Source of the DNA: Polaromonas sp. | GTDB lineage: Bacteria > Pseudomonadota > Gammaproteobacteria > Burkholderiales > Burkholderiaceae_C | Assembly (NCBI GenBank): GCA_013298945.1 | Contig: JAAFJR010000002.1 | Coordinates: 372,001 to 436,000 of the forward strand | Length of the DNA stretch: 64,000 bases | Direction of reading: 5' to 3' | Shown: positions 1 to 13,733 of the stretch, piece after piece | How positions within the stretch are numbered: the stretch's first letter is position 1 | Layout: every line of letters begins with the position of its first letter | Made by a program: the position numbers and the translations under genes | The notes under the pieces: model-generated | Told to the model about the DNA's origin: nothing | Databases searched by the model: none | What the model saw: only the letters and a program-made list of their open reading frames with translations

Positions 1-885
1 TTTGCTGGCGGCCTGCACCACCAAGCTCATGGCGCTGCCGTGGTAGGTGCGGTACAAGGCAAACTGTTTCATGATAGCCGCGTCACCCGCCACAAAACCA
101 CTGCGCATGCCCGGCACATTGCTGCGTTTGGACAAGCTGGTGAAGGAAACGATATTTTTGAAGTCAGTTCTGCCTAATTTATGAGCAGCTTCCAAGCCGC
201 CCAACGGTGGCGGCACGCCGTCCTGGAAGTAAATTTCACTGTAGCACTCGTCACTGGCGATGACAAAACCGTACTGGTCTGACAAGGTAAACAGCTTTTG
301 CCACTCGTCAAGCGGCATCACCGCACCAGCTGGGTTGCCGGGTGAGCAAACGAAGATCATCTGCGTGCGTTCCCAAATGGCTGCAGGAACTTTGTCCCAA
401 TCCACGCCAAAGTTGCGTGCGGGGTCGCTGTTGACGTAATACGGCTCCGCTCCCGCTAAAAGCGCTGCGCCTTCGTAGATTTGGTAAAACGGGTTAGGAC
501 AGACGACGATAGGGAGCTTTGTGACACCTTCTGCAACAGAGGTTTTCGTCGGGTCGACGATGACTTGGGTAAACGCAAACAAGGCCTCGCGTGAGCCGTT
601 GACGGGTAAAACCTGTGTCGTGGGGTTGGCAGTTAAGTTATAGCGTTTCAGCAACCAAGCAGTAAAAGCCTCGCGTAAAGCGGGTTCTCCGGCTGTTGCT
701 GGGTAGGCGGCCAAGCCATTTAATGAGTTTGAGAGCGCCGTTTTGATAAATTCAGGGGTTGGGTGCTTGGGTTCACCAATGCCTAAACTGATGGGTTTGA
801 AGGCTGGATTGGGCGTGACAAACTGAAATAGTTGCTTGAGGCGCTCAAAGGGGTAAGGCTGTAATTTTGTAAGCAATGGATTCAT
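1..885 (-). CDS. dapC: N-succinyldiaminopimelate aminotransferase, 3' end cut by window edge
   Basis: This PLP-dependent aminotransferase of fold type I would transfer an amino group from glutamate to N-succinyl-2-amino-6-ketopimelate in lysine and peptidoglycan-precursor synthesis. My own reading of the minus strand starts at the ATG at 885 (MNPLLTKLQPYPFERL) and stays open to base 1. The PLP-lysine motif SLSKRSNVPGMRSGF lies about 250 residues in, and ASDECYSEIY precedes it. The N-terminus and the pairing with smc match betaproteobacterial DapC. The C-terminal part lies outside the window. It is divergent from smc, with about 150 bp between the two starts. A general aminotransferase role cannot be excluded, but the context favours DapC. 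Confidence 0.85.
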   Translation of the reverse strand, partial: MNPLLTKLQPYPFERLKQLFQFVTPNPAFKPISLGIGEPKHPTPEFIKTALSNSLNGLAAYPATAGEPALREAFTAWLLKRYNLTANPTTQVLPVNGSREALFAFTQVIVDPTKTSVAEGVTKLPIVVCPNPFYQIYEGAALLAGAEPYYVNSDPARNFGVDWDKVPAAIWERTQMIFVCSPGNPAGAVMPLDEWQKLFTLSDQYGFVIASDECYSEIYFQDGVPPPLGGLEAAHKLGRTDFKNIVSFTSLSKRSNVPGMRSGFVAGDAAIMKQFALYRTYHGSAMSLVVQAASK

Positions 886-1038
886 AAGTCGCCATTATCC
901 CGTCTGGGTAAGGTCTTTTTGGTTTATCGGGACTTTTTTGGCTGTTTTTGAGCTTTTTTGAACTTTTGGAAAGAAGTGCCTCAGGTAAAATTCAAAAAAA
1001 TTCAGGGATTAAATACTGGGATTAACTAGGAATTATCA

Positions 1039-4000
1039 GTGCGCCTTTCTTCTATCAAGCTCTCAGGATTCAAATCCTTCGCCGAACCTACTACTTTTCA
1101 TCTACCAGGTCAGCTAGTCGGGGTGGTCGGTCCTAACGGTTGCGGCAAATCCAACATCATGGATGCCGTGCGCTGGGTGCTGGGCGAAAGCAGGGCGTCT
1201 GAGTTGCGTGGCGAGTCCATGCAAGACGTTATTTTCAACGGTACAAACACCCGAAAACCATCTAGCCGCTCCAGCGTTGAGCTGGTGTTTGAAAACAGCG
1301 ACCACCGCGCAGGTGGGCAGTGGAGCCAGTTTCCTGAAATTGCAGTTAAGCGTGTGTTAACGCGAGATGGCAATTCCAGCTACTACATCAACAACCAATC
1401 GGTTCGCCGCCGTGACGTGCAAGACGTGTTCTTGGGAACAGGCTTGGGGCCACGTGCCTACGCCATCATCGGTCAGGGCACGATTGCCAAAATCATTGAA
1501 TCTAAGCCTGAAGAGCTGAGATTGTTTTTAGAAGAAGCCGCTGGCGTTTCTAAATACAAAGAGCGCCGACGCGAGACAGAAAATCGCTTGTCGGACACTC
1601 GCGAAAACTTGACGCGTGTGGATGACATCATGCGCGAGCTGAATACAAATCTCGAAAAGCTTGAAAAGCAAGCCGAAGTCGCCCAAAAATACAACCAGCT
1701 ACAAGCAGATGTGACGCTGAAGCAGCAACAGCTGTGGTTTTTAAAACGCGCTGAGAGCGAAGCCGATCAAGCCAAAGTCAAAGCCGATGCTTTACAGGCT
1801 ACGAATGCGTTGGAGAGCCGGATTGCAGATTTGCGGCATATTGAATCAGATTTGGAAACGATTCGCCAGGCGCACTACAGCGCGGGCGACCAAGTGAACC
1901 AATCGCAAGGCTTGCTGTACGAGGCCAGCGCGGAGGTAGGTCGCTTGGAAGCTGAAATTCGTTTCGTAGTAGAAGGTCGTCAGCGTGTTGAGCAACGTTT
2001 AGCAACTTTGAAAGAACAAACGACGCATTGGGCGACTCGCAAAGATGATGCTTTGCTGGAGTCTGAAACTCTCGCAGCACAAATTTTGGAGGCTGAAGAA
2101 AAAGATGCTTTAACTTCTGCACAAGTCGAAGAGCAAGTTGGGCAATTGCCAGAGCTAGAAGACGCGCTTCGCCAAGCGCAACGCGTGGCGAACGAGCAGC
2201 GCAGCACCGTAGGGCAAGTTCAGCAGCAAATTCAAGTTTTAGCTGCCGACCAGCGCAATATAGAAGACCAATCGCGCCAACTCAACACACGACACGAACG
2301 CTTGACAGCGGACCGCAACGCCTTGTCTGCGCCTGATGAGCAGCGTTTGGTCAATATGCAAAATCAGCTTGCTTCAGCAGTTGAAGCGCAAGCGGTTGCT
2401 GAAGCTCGCTTGCACGAGTTGCAAGACAGCGTGCCACAGTTGGATGATGCCCGCCGTGCGCAACAGCAGTTTGTGAACGCAGAATCTGCCAAACATGCTG
2501 GCTTGGCTGCGCGTATGGAGGCTTTAAAGGCTTTGCAAGACAAAGTTAAAACCGACGGTAAATTGAAGCCTTGGCTAGCCAAACATGGTTTAGATGGTTT
2601 GTCTGGTTTGTGGAGCAAAATTCACATTGAGCAAGGTTGGGAAAATGCTTTAGAAGCTGCTTTACGAGAGCGTTTGGGCGCACTTGAAGTGTCACGCTTA
2701 GACATGGTGCGCGGCTTTTTTGGGGCAACAGGTGCTGATGCACCGCCAGCGAAGTTGGCTTTTTACAGCCCACCACAAGCCGGTTTGCCAGAAGCTAAAA
2801 GCGCGATGCCGCGTTTGTCTGATTTGCTCAGGCTGCACGATGCGGGTCAAAAAGCATTGCTGAGTGATTGGTTGCATGGCTGCTATACCGCATCATCGTT
2901 TGATGAAGCACTGGCTAACCGCAGCAAGTTGCAAGCGGGTGAGGTGATTTACGTTCAAAGCGGTCACGCTGTTACTTTGCATAGCGTCAGTTTTTATTCG
3001 CCAGATTCCGAGCAATCCGGCATGTTGGCACGAGCGCAAGAAATTGAGAGTTTGGAAAAGCAGTTGCGTGCGCAAGTGCTGATTGGGGAAGAATCGCGCT
3101 CTGCGTTGATTCGTGCGGAGGCTGCCTACACCGAGGCATCTAACAAGTTATCAGCTTTGCGTCGCGAAGCTGCAGAAGGTCAATCTCGCACACACAGTTT
3201 GCAGGTTGAAACTTTGCGCATGTCGCAAATTGCCGAGCAAACCAAGGCGCGTAGTGACCAAATCAGTACAGATTTGGCCGAGATCAACGTGCAACTAGAG
3301 GGTTTGCAAGAGCGCCGCGTGACTGCTGAGGGCCGTTTTGAAGAGCTGGATATGCAGCTGGCCGATACGCAAGAGCGCCATGCACAGTTGGACGAACACG
3401 TCATCACCGCAGAGCGAAAATTGAACGAATCGCGCGAACAGCAGCGTAGCTTAGAGCGCTCAGCGCAGGAAGCGTTGTTTGCAAAACGCAGTTTGCAAGC
3501 ACGCTTAGCTGAGTTACAGCGTGCTATTGAAACTGCAGCACAGCAGGCATTGTCTTTAGCATCTGAAGAGGTCATAGCGAATGACGAACTAAGTCGATTA
3601 AGTGCGGTCGCAGCACAAACAGGCTTGCAAACTGCACTTTCAACCAAACTAAACCGTGAGTCCGCTTTGTCTGCCAAGCGCAGCGAATACGACGATTTAA
3701 CGACTAAGCTACGTGCTACTGACGAGCGCCGTTTACAGCTTGAGCGCGAACTGGAGCCGCTGCGTTCGAAGCTAACAGACTTTGCTTTGAAAGAACAAGC
3801 AGCGCGATTAGGTCTTGAGCAATACACGCAGCTGTTGCTTGATGCGCAAGCGGTCTTGGAAGCTGTTGCGCTGTCTATCACCGAAGGAAGCGTTCGTTTA
3901 ACGGGTTTGCAATCTGAAATTGACCGATTTAACCGCGAAGTGGCTGCCTTAGGTGCGGTGAACTTGGCTGCATTAGATGAATTGGCTACAGCCCGCGAAC

Positions 4001-4564
4001 GCAAGCAATTTTTAGATGCGCAAACGGCTGATTTGATAGACGCGATGACCACGCTTGAAGATGCGATCAAGAAAATTGATGCTGAAACACGTGAATTGTT
4101 GTCGGGAACTTTCAATACTGTCAACGAGCATTTTGGGAAAATGTTCCCTGTACTCTTTGGTGGTGGTAATGCCAAATTGGTAATTACTGGCGATGAAATT
4201 TTGGACTCGGGCGTGCAAGTAGTCGCGCAACCACCGGGTAAGAAAAATCAAACAATTCACTTGCTATCGGGCGGTGAAAAAGCGTTGACTGCGATTGCAC
4301 TGGTTTTTGCTATCTTCCAATTGAATCCAGCTCCGTTTTGCTTGCTGGATGAGGTTGATGCGCCGCTGGACGATGCAAATACAGAACGCTATGCAAAGCT
4401 AGTTAAAGCGATGAGTGCAGAGACGCAGTTTTTATTCATCAGTCACAATAAAATTGCGATGGAAATGGCCGAGCAATTGATTGGGGTAACTATGCAAGAG
4501 CAAGGCGTGTCGCGCATCGTTGCGGTTGATATGCAAGACGTCGTCGCACTGGCAGAGGCAAGCT

Positions 4565-4572
<8 letters not shown>
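1039..4572 (+). CDS. smc: Chromosome segregation protein SMC
   Basis: SMC forms the ATP-driven ring that organises and segregates the chromosome. The 1177-residue protein is full length. The N-terminal head has Walker A GPNGCGKSN at residues 31-39. Two long coiled-coil arms (about 170-500 and 660-1000) are rich in Q, E, L and A and flank a hinge near 500-650. The C-terminal head has the signature LLSGGEKALTAIAL near 1075 and Walker B CLLDEVDAPLDD near 1100. The start is GTG, giving MRLSSIKLSGFKSF, which is the usual SMC N-terminus. It overlaps zipA by 8 bp, so smc, zipA, ligA and def are probably one transcript. No scpA or scpB is in the window. Confidence 0.97.
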
Positions 4573-8356
<3,784 letters not shown>

Positions 8357-8370
8357 ACTGTTTTTGATGG

Positions 8371-10956
8371 TTAGTTGGCGATAGCTTCTAGCAGCTCAGT
8401 TTCAATCCCAATTTGCGCCTTGTTGTGTTGCAAAGCTGCACCCGCTATCAAAAACGTATCTTCAACGCGCTCACCTAAGGTGGTGACTTTGGCAAGCTGC
8501 AAATTGAGCTTGTGCTTTGCTAAAACCCGCGCTACGCAATAGAGCAAGCCAGCTCGATCACTGGCTGAGATATTCAGCAGCCAGCGCTGCGCCTTTTCAT
8601 CCGGCTTCAGATCTACACGCGGAGTGATGGGGAAGCTTTTCACGCGGCGCGACACTCTGCCACGCATAGGCTGTGGCAGCACGCCCTGCGCTTCAATGGT
8701 GCGTGTGAGCTCAGCTTCCACCATGTTGGTGAGCTCGCGGTAATGCTCAGGCAGCGTTGCGGTGACGATTTGAAAGGTGTCAAGCGCATGGCCATCATTC
8801 GCGGTATGCACTTTGGCGTCCAAAATACTGAAGCCGGCTTGGTCAAAATAGCCACAAATACGGGCAAACAAATCACTTTGGTCTGGCGTATACACCACCA
8901 CCTGCAAACCTTCGCCCAAAGGTGATGCACGGGCGCGCACAATGGGTTTTTCGCTGCCAACCAATCGTGATAACTGCCGCGTATGCCAAGCAATGTCTTG
9001 TGCATCGTGGCGCATGAAATAACTCACATCCAGTGTGTCCCACAGCGCTTTGTGGCCTTCAAACGGCTCAGCGTACAGGGCAAGATTCACCAAGGCTTCG
9101 TTCTTGCGCAATTGTGCTTCAGCGTCTGGGTCAGGAGCACGGCCGCCCAGCGAGCGCAATGTCATGCGGTAGGCGTCTTCAAGAAGCTTGCCTTTCCATG
9201 CGTTCCACACTTTGGGCGAGGTACCGCGAATATCGGCCACCGTTAACAAATACAGCGCCGTTAAATTTCGCTCATTGCCCACACGATTGGCAAAGCTAGC
9301 CACTACATCAGGGTCGCTCATGTCTTCTTTTTGGGCAATGTGGCTCATGGTCAAATGCTCAGAGACTAAAAACTCTATCAGCTTCGCGTCTGCTTTTTCA
9401 ATGCCGTGTTGCTTGCAAAATTTACGCACCTCCAGCCGCCCCAGTTGCGAGTGGTCGCCACCACGGCCTTTGGCAATATCATGAAACAGTGCTGCTGCGT
9501 ACAAAATCCAAGGTTTGTCCCAGCCAGCAGCCAGTTGTGAGCAAAACGGGTATTCATGTGCATGTTCGGCAATGAAGAAGCGGCGCATATTGCGCAGCAC
9601 CATCAAAATATGCTGATCTACCGTGTAAACGTGGAATAAATCATGCTGCATTTGTCCCACAATTTTGCGGAACACCCACAGGTAGCGCCCTAAAACCGAT
9701 GTCTGGTTCATCAGCCGCAACGCATGCGTCAAACCATCTTTTTCCTGCAAAATTTGCATGAATGTGGCGTGGTTCACGGGGTCATTGCGGTAGGCTGTGT
9801 TCATCACGTGCCGTGCGTTGAATAGCGCACGCAGCGTACGGGCTGACAAACCTTTCAAGCCTGGCGTCGTTTGGTAGAGTAAAAATGTTTGCAAAATAGC
9901 ATGTGGGTGCTGGATATAAACGTCATCGTTGAGCACTTCCACCATGCCCGCTTTTTCGCCGAAATAAGCGTTGATAGGCCGAATCTCTTGTGCGCCCTGA
10001 TTCAAGCTTTCATGTATGCGTTCTTCAATGTTCAGCAGCAAAATCTGGTTTAACTGCGTCACCGCTTTGGCTGCCCAGTAGTACCGGCGCATCAGCTGTT
10101 CGCTGGCACGCTTGCCAGCTTTGGTGCTATCAGTTATGTAATTGAATGATTCTGCTACTGCCGTCTGCAAGTCAAAAACCAAACGATCTTCACGCCGTCC
10201 TGAGATGATATGCAAGCGCGCACGAATCAAGTTAATCAACGCCACATTGCGTTTGATTTGCGACACTTCAAAAGCTGTTGCCAAACCATTGCGTGCCAAA
10301 TCATCCCAATTCTTGCCCAAATTGGCAGCATTTGACACCCATAGAATGATTTGCAAATCGCGCAAACCACCAGGCGATTCTTTGCAATTGGGCTCAAGCG
10401 AGTAGGGCGTGTCTTCAAATTTGTGATGCCGCTGACGCATTTCCAACGTTTTAGCGACGAAAAAGGCCTTGGGGTCTATACAGGCCCTGAATTGTTGCGA
10501 AAACCGCGCATACAGCGTTTTGCTGCCCACAATCAGGCGCGATTCCAGCAGGCTTGTTTGCACCGTGACGTCGTTTTCAGCTTGAGCGACGCAATCTGCC
10601 ACATTCCGTACCGATGAGCCAATCTCCAACCCTGCGTCCCAGCAACTGCTGATAAAGGTTTCAATACGTGTTTTGACGTCCTCATCAGCTTCTGGGGCGA
10701 CCCCATCGGGCAACAACAAAAGCACATCGATGTCTGAGTGCGGAAAGAGCTCAGCACGGCCAAAACCGCCAACGGCCAACAGCGCGTAACTGGCTGGAAA
10801 TTCAGCTGCTTCCCAAAGTGATTTCAGCGTATCGTCGGCGATGTGTGACAGCTTTTGCAGGTAGCCATTGATGCCGCGCGTGGACGCACCCGTCTGTAAC
10901 AATGCGTCTAAAACAACGCGCTTTTTATTTTGGTGAATGTCTCTTAAGTTAAGCAC
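8371..10956 (-). CDS. glnD: Bifunctional PII uridylyltransferase/uridylyl-removing enzyme
   Basis: GlnD senses glutamine and controls nitrogen assimilation by adding or removing UMP on PII proteins. The 861-residue protein carries the nucleotidyltransferase motif GGFGRAELFPHSDIDVLLL (residues 63-81, metal-binding Asp75 and Asp77), an HD-type hydrolase motif LFHDIAKGRGGDHS near 492, and two C-terminal ACT domains (VVYTPDQSDLFARICGYF and LLNISASDRAGLLYCVARVL) for glutamine sensing. Length and domain order are normal for the family. It lies downstream of map on the same strand, with a dispersed repeat copy filling the short gap. The usual divergent rpsB-tsf pair upstream of map is not here. Confidence 0.96.
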   Translation of the reverse strand: MLNLRDIHQNKKRVVLDALLQTGASTRGINGYLQKLSHIADDTLKSLWEAAEFPASYALLAVGGFGRAELFPHSDIDVLLLLPDGVAPEADEDVKTRIETFISSCWDAGLEIGSSVRNVADCVAQAENDVTVQTSLLESRLIVGSKTLYARFSQQFRACIDPKAFFVAKTLEMRQRHHKFEDTPYSLEPNCKESPGGLRDLQIILWVSNAANLGKNWDDLARNGLATAFEVSQIKRNVALINLIRARLHIISGRREDRLVFDLQTAVAESFNYITDSTKAGKRASEQLMRRYYWAAKAVTQLNQILLLNIEERIHESLNQGAQEIRPINAYFGEKAGMVEVLNDDVYIQHPHAILQTFLLYQTTPGLKGLSARTLRALFNARHVMNTAYRNDPVNHATFMQILQEKDGLTHALRLMNQTSVLGRYLWVFRKIVGQMQHDLFHVYTVDQHILMVLRNMRRFFIAEHAHEYPFCSQLAAGWDKPWILYAAALFHDIAKGRGGDHSQLGRLEVRKFCKQHGIEKADAKLIEFLVSEHLTMSHIAQKEDMSDPDVVASFANRVGNERNLTALYLLTVADIRGTSPKVWNAWKGKLLEDAYRMTLRSLGGRAPDPDAEAQLRKNEALVNLALYAEPFEGHKALWDTLDVSYFMRHDAQDIAWHTRQLSRLVGSEKPIVRARASPLGEGLQVVVYTPDQSDLFARICGYFDQAGFSILDAKVHTANDGHALDTFQIVTATLPEHYRELTNMVEAELTRTIEAQGVLPQPMRGRVSRRVKSFPITPRVDLKPDEKAQRWLLNISASDRAGLLYCVARVLAKHKLNLQLAKVTTLGERVEDTFLIAGAALQHNKAQIGIETELLEAIAN

Positions 10957-10969
10957 TTATAATAAGCAT

Positions 10970-11019
10970 GTAGCCGGCGTATTTATTGTCTTTGTAGCTA
11001 TAAAAAAAATAGCAAAAAT
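10970..11019 (+). repeat. Dispersed ~50-bp repeat, copy 1 (intergenic glnD/map)
   Basis: This matches the repeat core seen elsewhere in the window: TAGCCGGCGTATTTATTG, then an AGCTAT...ATAGC inverted pair. I define this orientation as forward. It sits between map and glnD, so it would be transcribed in the map-glnD message and could form a small stem-loop from its AGCTAT/ATAGC arms. Confidence 0.75.
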
Positions 11020-11025
11020 AAACTT

Positions 11026-11832
11026 TTACTTGATGAAAGTTGGCGGCGGTGGGCTGCCTGCAGACACGGTTAACACTTCATAACCCGTGGGCGTCACCAA
11101 AATCGTGTGTTCCCACTGCGCGGACAGTGAGCGGTCTTTGGTCACAATCGTCCAGCCGTCTTTTTCAGGCCCGTCTTTGATCTCTTTTTTGCCCAAATTA
11201 ATCATCGGTTCAATGGTGAAGGTCATGCCCACTTTCAGCTCTTCCAGCGTGCCAGGCTTGCCGTAGTGCAGCACTTGCGGCTCTTCATGAAAAATGCGGC
11301 CGATGCCGTGACCGCAAAACTCGCGCACCACGCTGAAGCCATTGCTTTCAGCAAATTTTTGAATTGCAGCACCAATATCGCCCAAATGCGCACCCGGTTT
11401 AACCTGTTGAATGCCAATCCACATCGCGTCGTAGGTCAATGCGCTAAGTCTATTTGCCGCAATGGACACTTCGCCCACGCCAAACATGCGGCTGGTGTCG
11501 CCGTGCCAGCCGTCTTTGATGACGGTCACGTCGATATTGACGGTGTCGCCCTTTTTCAGCGGTTTGTCGTTCGGAATGCCGTGGCATACTTGGTGATTCA
11601 CCGAGGTGCAAATCGATTTTGGGTACGGAATATCACCGCCGCCCGTGTAGTTCAGTGGGGCGGGGATAGCGCCTTGCACTTGGGTGATGTAGTCGTGCGC
11701 CAGCTTGTCCAGCTCATTGGTCGTCACGCCAGGTTTCACAAACGGGGTCAAATAATCTAGCACCTCAGAGGCCAATTTACCCGCCACGCGCATGCCCGCT
11801 ATGCCTTGTTCGTCTTTGTATGTAATCGTCAT
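11026..11832 (-). CDS. map: Methionine aminopeptidase, type I
   Basis: Map removes the initiator methionine from nascent proteins in the cytoplasm. The 268-residue protein has all the metal-binding positions of the type Ia enzyme: the aspartates in VNIDVTVIKDGWHGDTSRMF, the histidine in CGHGIGRIFHEEP, and the glutamates in FTIEPMI and QWEHTILV. A substrate-side histidine lies in QVCHGIPND. There is no N-terminal zinc-finger extension, as expected for a proteobacterial Map. It is followed by glnD on the same strand. The upstream neighbour is a cupredoxin-like gene instead of the rpsB often found there, which suggests a local rearrangement. Confidence 0.96.
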   Translation of the reverse strand: MTITYKDEQGIAGMRVAGKLASEVLDYLTPFVKPGVTTNELDKLAHDYITQVQGAIPAPLNYTGGGDIPYPKSICTSVNHQVCHGIPNDKPLKKGDTVNIDVTVIKDGWHGDTSRMFGVGEVSIAANRLSALTYDAMWIGIQQVKPGAHLGDIGAAIQKFAESNGFSVVREFCGHGIGRIFHEEPQVLHYGKPGTLEELKVGMTFTIEPMINLGKKEIKDGPEKDGWTIVTKDRSLSAQWEHTILVTPTGYEVLTVSAGSPPPPTFIK

Positions 11833-11904
11833 ACCCGTATTATCCCATCACTATCCAGTCAATAAGGTATGTTGATCACAACACCCCGTCTCAGGCAAGT
11901 TTTA

Positions 11905-12621
11905 CTAATAAAAGGTAGGTTTTTCGGTAGATGTGGATACTGGCGCTGCGCGGCGGCGTGGTGTGACGCTTAATTGCATTTTGACCTGTGCAGGCGTAGC
12001 ACTCAGGGTAGTTTGCATCGGTTTTAAGTCCACAAACTGAGCGGCATGCCAGACCTTGACCGTTGCAGCTCCGTCCGGTAAATCCGTAAATGTGGCCACA
12101 CCATTGGCATCGGTTTTAACTGCCCATGGTGTGTCGCTTACCACCACATGCCCCATCATGGAGCCATGTAAATGACAACCCAGCAGGACAACGCCAGCTT
12201 TTTCCATTGTCACCACACTGGCTTTGCCTGCACTGCCGGCACTTTTGCCCGCTAACCGGAAGGTGAAGCCGTTTTCGTCGTTGCTGCTGAACTGCGCCGC
12301 CCCTGCTGCCGAACCGCGCACATGGTGCTCCCACGGGTCGTTATTGACAAAGCTCACCTTCGCACCGGGCTGCACAATGGTGACCGCAGGGATAAACTGC
12401 ATGCTGGCTTGAGACGCAGAGGCTGTTGTGGGCAGCGGTGTTTTAGGCGACGACACACTGCTGGTGACGACCATCACCACAGCGTCCGGCGTGGGTTTGC
12501 CGTCTTTATCGACGACATTGACAGACAGTGTTGCTGCATGGCTAAAAGTGGCTGTAGCCAGCGTAAATATTGCCTGAGTTGCTATGTTTTTAATAGTAAA
12601 TATTGATTTAAATTTCAGCAT
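11905..12621 (-). CDS. Periplasmic cupredoxin-domain protein
   Basis: The 238-residue protein begins with a likely Sec signal peptide (MLKFKSIFTIKNIATQAIFT, ending near TFSHA). A plastocyanin/azurin-like domain follows, with candidate copper ligands in the right order: a histidine in NNDPWEHHVRG, then Cys, His and Met in GCHLHGSMMGHV. Residues after TPWAVKTDANG resemble a carboxypeptidase-regulatory-like beta fold (VATFTDLPDGAATVKVWHA). The family appears in genomes as methylamine-utilisation or plastocyanin-like proteins; the role here is not known but would be copper binding or electron transfer in the periplasm. The ATG at 12621 is chosen over one 93 bp upstream because it directly starts the signal peptide and has an AGGG ribosome site. 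Part of the signal peptide is encoded by a dispersed repeat. Confidence 0.75.
   Translation of the reverse strand: MLKFKSIFTIKNIATQAIFTLATATFSHAATLSVNVVDKDGKPTPDAVVMVVTSSVSSPKTPLPTTASASQASMQFIPAVTIVQPGAKVSFVNNDPWEHHVRGSAAGAAQFSSNDENGFTFRLAGKSAGSAGKASVVTMEKAGVVLLGCHLHGSMMGHVVVSDTPWAVKTDANGVATFTDLPDGAATVKVWHAAQFVDLKPMQTTLSATPAQVKMQLSVTPRRRAAPVSTSTEKPTFY
12550..12602 (+). repeat. Dispersed repeat, copy 2, inside the cupredoxin signal-peptide coding region
   Basis: GTAGCCAGCGTAAATATTG, then CCTGAGTTGCTAT and AATAGT, follow the repeat consensus at constant spacing. It lies antisense to the gene, so the coding strand reads the reverse form and yields KNIATQAIFTLATATF. This is in the same frame as the copies in miaA and ygfZ. 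Confidence 0.65.
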
Positions 12622-12692
12622 CAAGAGCCCTTTAAAAGTAATTTTCCTACACATCATACGCACAACAAGCCAGTTTGGATGCAAAAAACCTT

Positions 12693-13733
12693 TTAAACCC
12701 CTGCATAAACCCATGCATCTACAGCGGCCATCACATGCGTCAATGCATCAGGTGCATCGCAGGCCACCACGTGTCGCTGCGGCATGGATCGCAGCCAAGT
12801 CAGCTGGCGTTTGCACAGCTGCCTTGTCGCTGCAATGCCTTTTTCACGTAACTCAAAAGCTGTTTTTTTATCCAGTTCTTGGTCGTCGCTGGTATCTAAA
12901 GCTTCCCACATTTGGCGGTAACCCACACAGCGTATAGAGGGTGTGTCCAAGTGCAAATCTCCCCGCATGCGCAGGCGGCGCACTTCATCTTCAAAACCGC
13001 TTTGCAGCATCACATCAAAGCGCTGGGCGATGCGCTCGTGCAGCCAAGCGCGGTTTTCAGGTTCCAAGCTGATAAAAAGGCAGTTTTTTAGCCTATTTTC
13101 GTCTGTAGCCGGCGTATTTATTGCCTGAGCAGCTATATTATTTATAACGTTATTTTTTGCATGATGAAACGACGATATCGGCTGCCCAGAGATGCGATAC
13201 ACCTCCAGCGCACGCTGAATGCGCTGTGCATCGTTAGGCTGCAACCGTGCTGCGGTCATGGGGTCAATTTGCGCTAATTTTGCATGCATCGCAGGCCAGC
13301 CCGATTGTGCTGCTTCAAGCTCTAAAGCCGCGCGAATGTCTGCATTGGCAGTGGGCATGTCGTCCAAACCTTCAAACAGCGCTTTGAAGTACAGCATGGT
13401 GCCACCCACCAGCAGTGGTAGCTTGCCGCGTTGGGTGATGTCTGCCATCAACCGCGCCGCGTCTTTGACAAATTCTGCCGCAGAGTAGGGTTGCAGTGGG
13501 TCACGAATATCAATCAAATGGTGCGGCACGCTGGCTAATTCAGTAGCACTGGGCTTGGCCGTGCCAATGTCCATGCCTTTGTAAACCAAGGCTGAATCTA
13601 CACTGATGATTTCGACAGGCATTTTGCCTCGCAAGTGCTTTGAAATAGCCAATGCTGCAGCCGTTTTGCCCGAAGCTGTAGGGCCAGCTAAGCAAATACA
13701 GTGGGGTAGTAGGGTGGGCTTATGAGTGTTCAT
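12693..13733 (-). CDS. miaA: tRNA dimethylallyltransferase MiaA with repeat-encoded insert
   Basis: MiaA adds a dimethylallyl group to A37 of tRNAs that read UNN codons. Walker A GPTASGKT is at residues 17-24; [20 protein letters not shown] holds the catalytic Asp and substrate contacts; [16 protein letters not shown] and the C-terminal KRQLTWLR also match the family. The 346-residue length is about 30 more than usual. The excess lies after ISSFHHAK, where a dispersed repeat encodes [20 protein letters not shown] before the conserved core resumes. The ATG at 13733 is chosen because [20 protein letters not shown] places the P-loop at the normal distance; a longer form from 13793 is unlikely. 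The 5' end overlaps the upstream MFS gene by 14 bp, so the two are probably co-transcribed. Confidence 0.93.
   Translation of the reverse strand: MNTHKPTLLPHCICLAGPTASGKTAAALAISKHLRGKMPVEIISVDSALVYKGMDIGTAKPSATELASVPHHLIDIRDPLQPYSAAEFVKDAARLMADITQRGKLPLLVGGTMLYFKALFEGLDDMPTANADIRAALELEAAQSGWPAMHAKLAQIDPMTAARLQPNDAQRIQRALEVYRISGQPISSFHHAKNNVINNIAAQAINTPATDENRLKNCLFISLEPENRAWLHERIAQRFDVMLQSGFEDEVRRLRMRGDLHLDTPSIRCVGYRQMWEALDTSDDQELDKKTAFELREKGIAATRQLCKRQLTWLRSMPQRHVVACDAPDALTHVMAAVDAWVYAGV
13105..13157 (+). repeat. Dispersed repeat, copy 3, inside miaA
   Basis: This is a near-consensus copy: GTAGCCGGCGTATTTATTG, CCTGAGCAGCTATATT, ATTTATAACG. It is antisense to miaA. The gene reads the reverse form without a stop as [17 protein letters not shown], an insertion in a poorly conserved loop of the enzyme. 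Confidence 0.85.

Noticed and set aside
3180..4175. Long open frame antisense to smc (331 codons)
   Set aside because: It is Ser/Cys/Arg-rich without family similarity and lies fully opposite the conserved SMC coiled coil; it is a codon-composition shadow.
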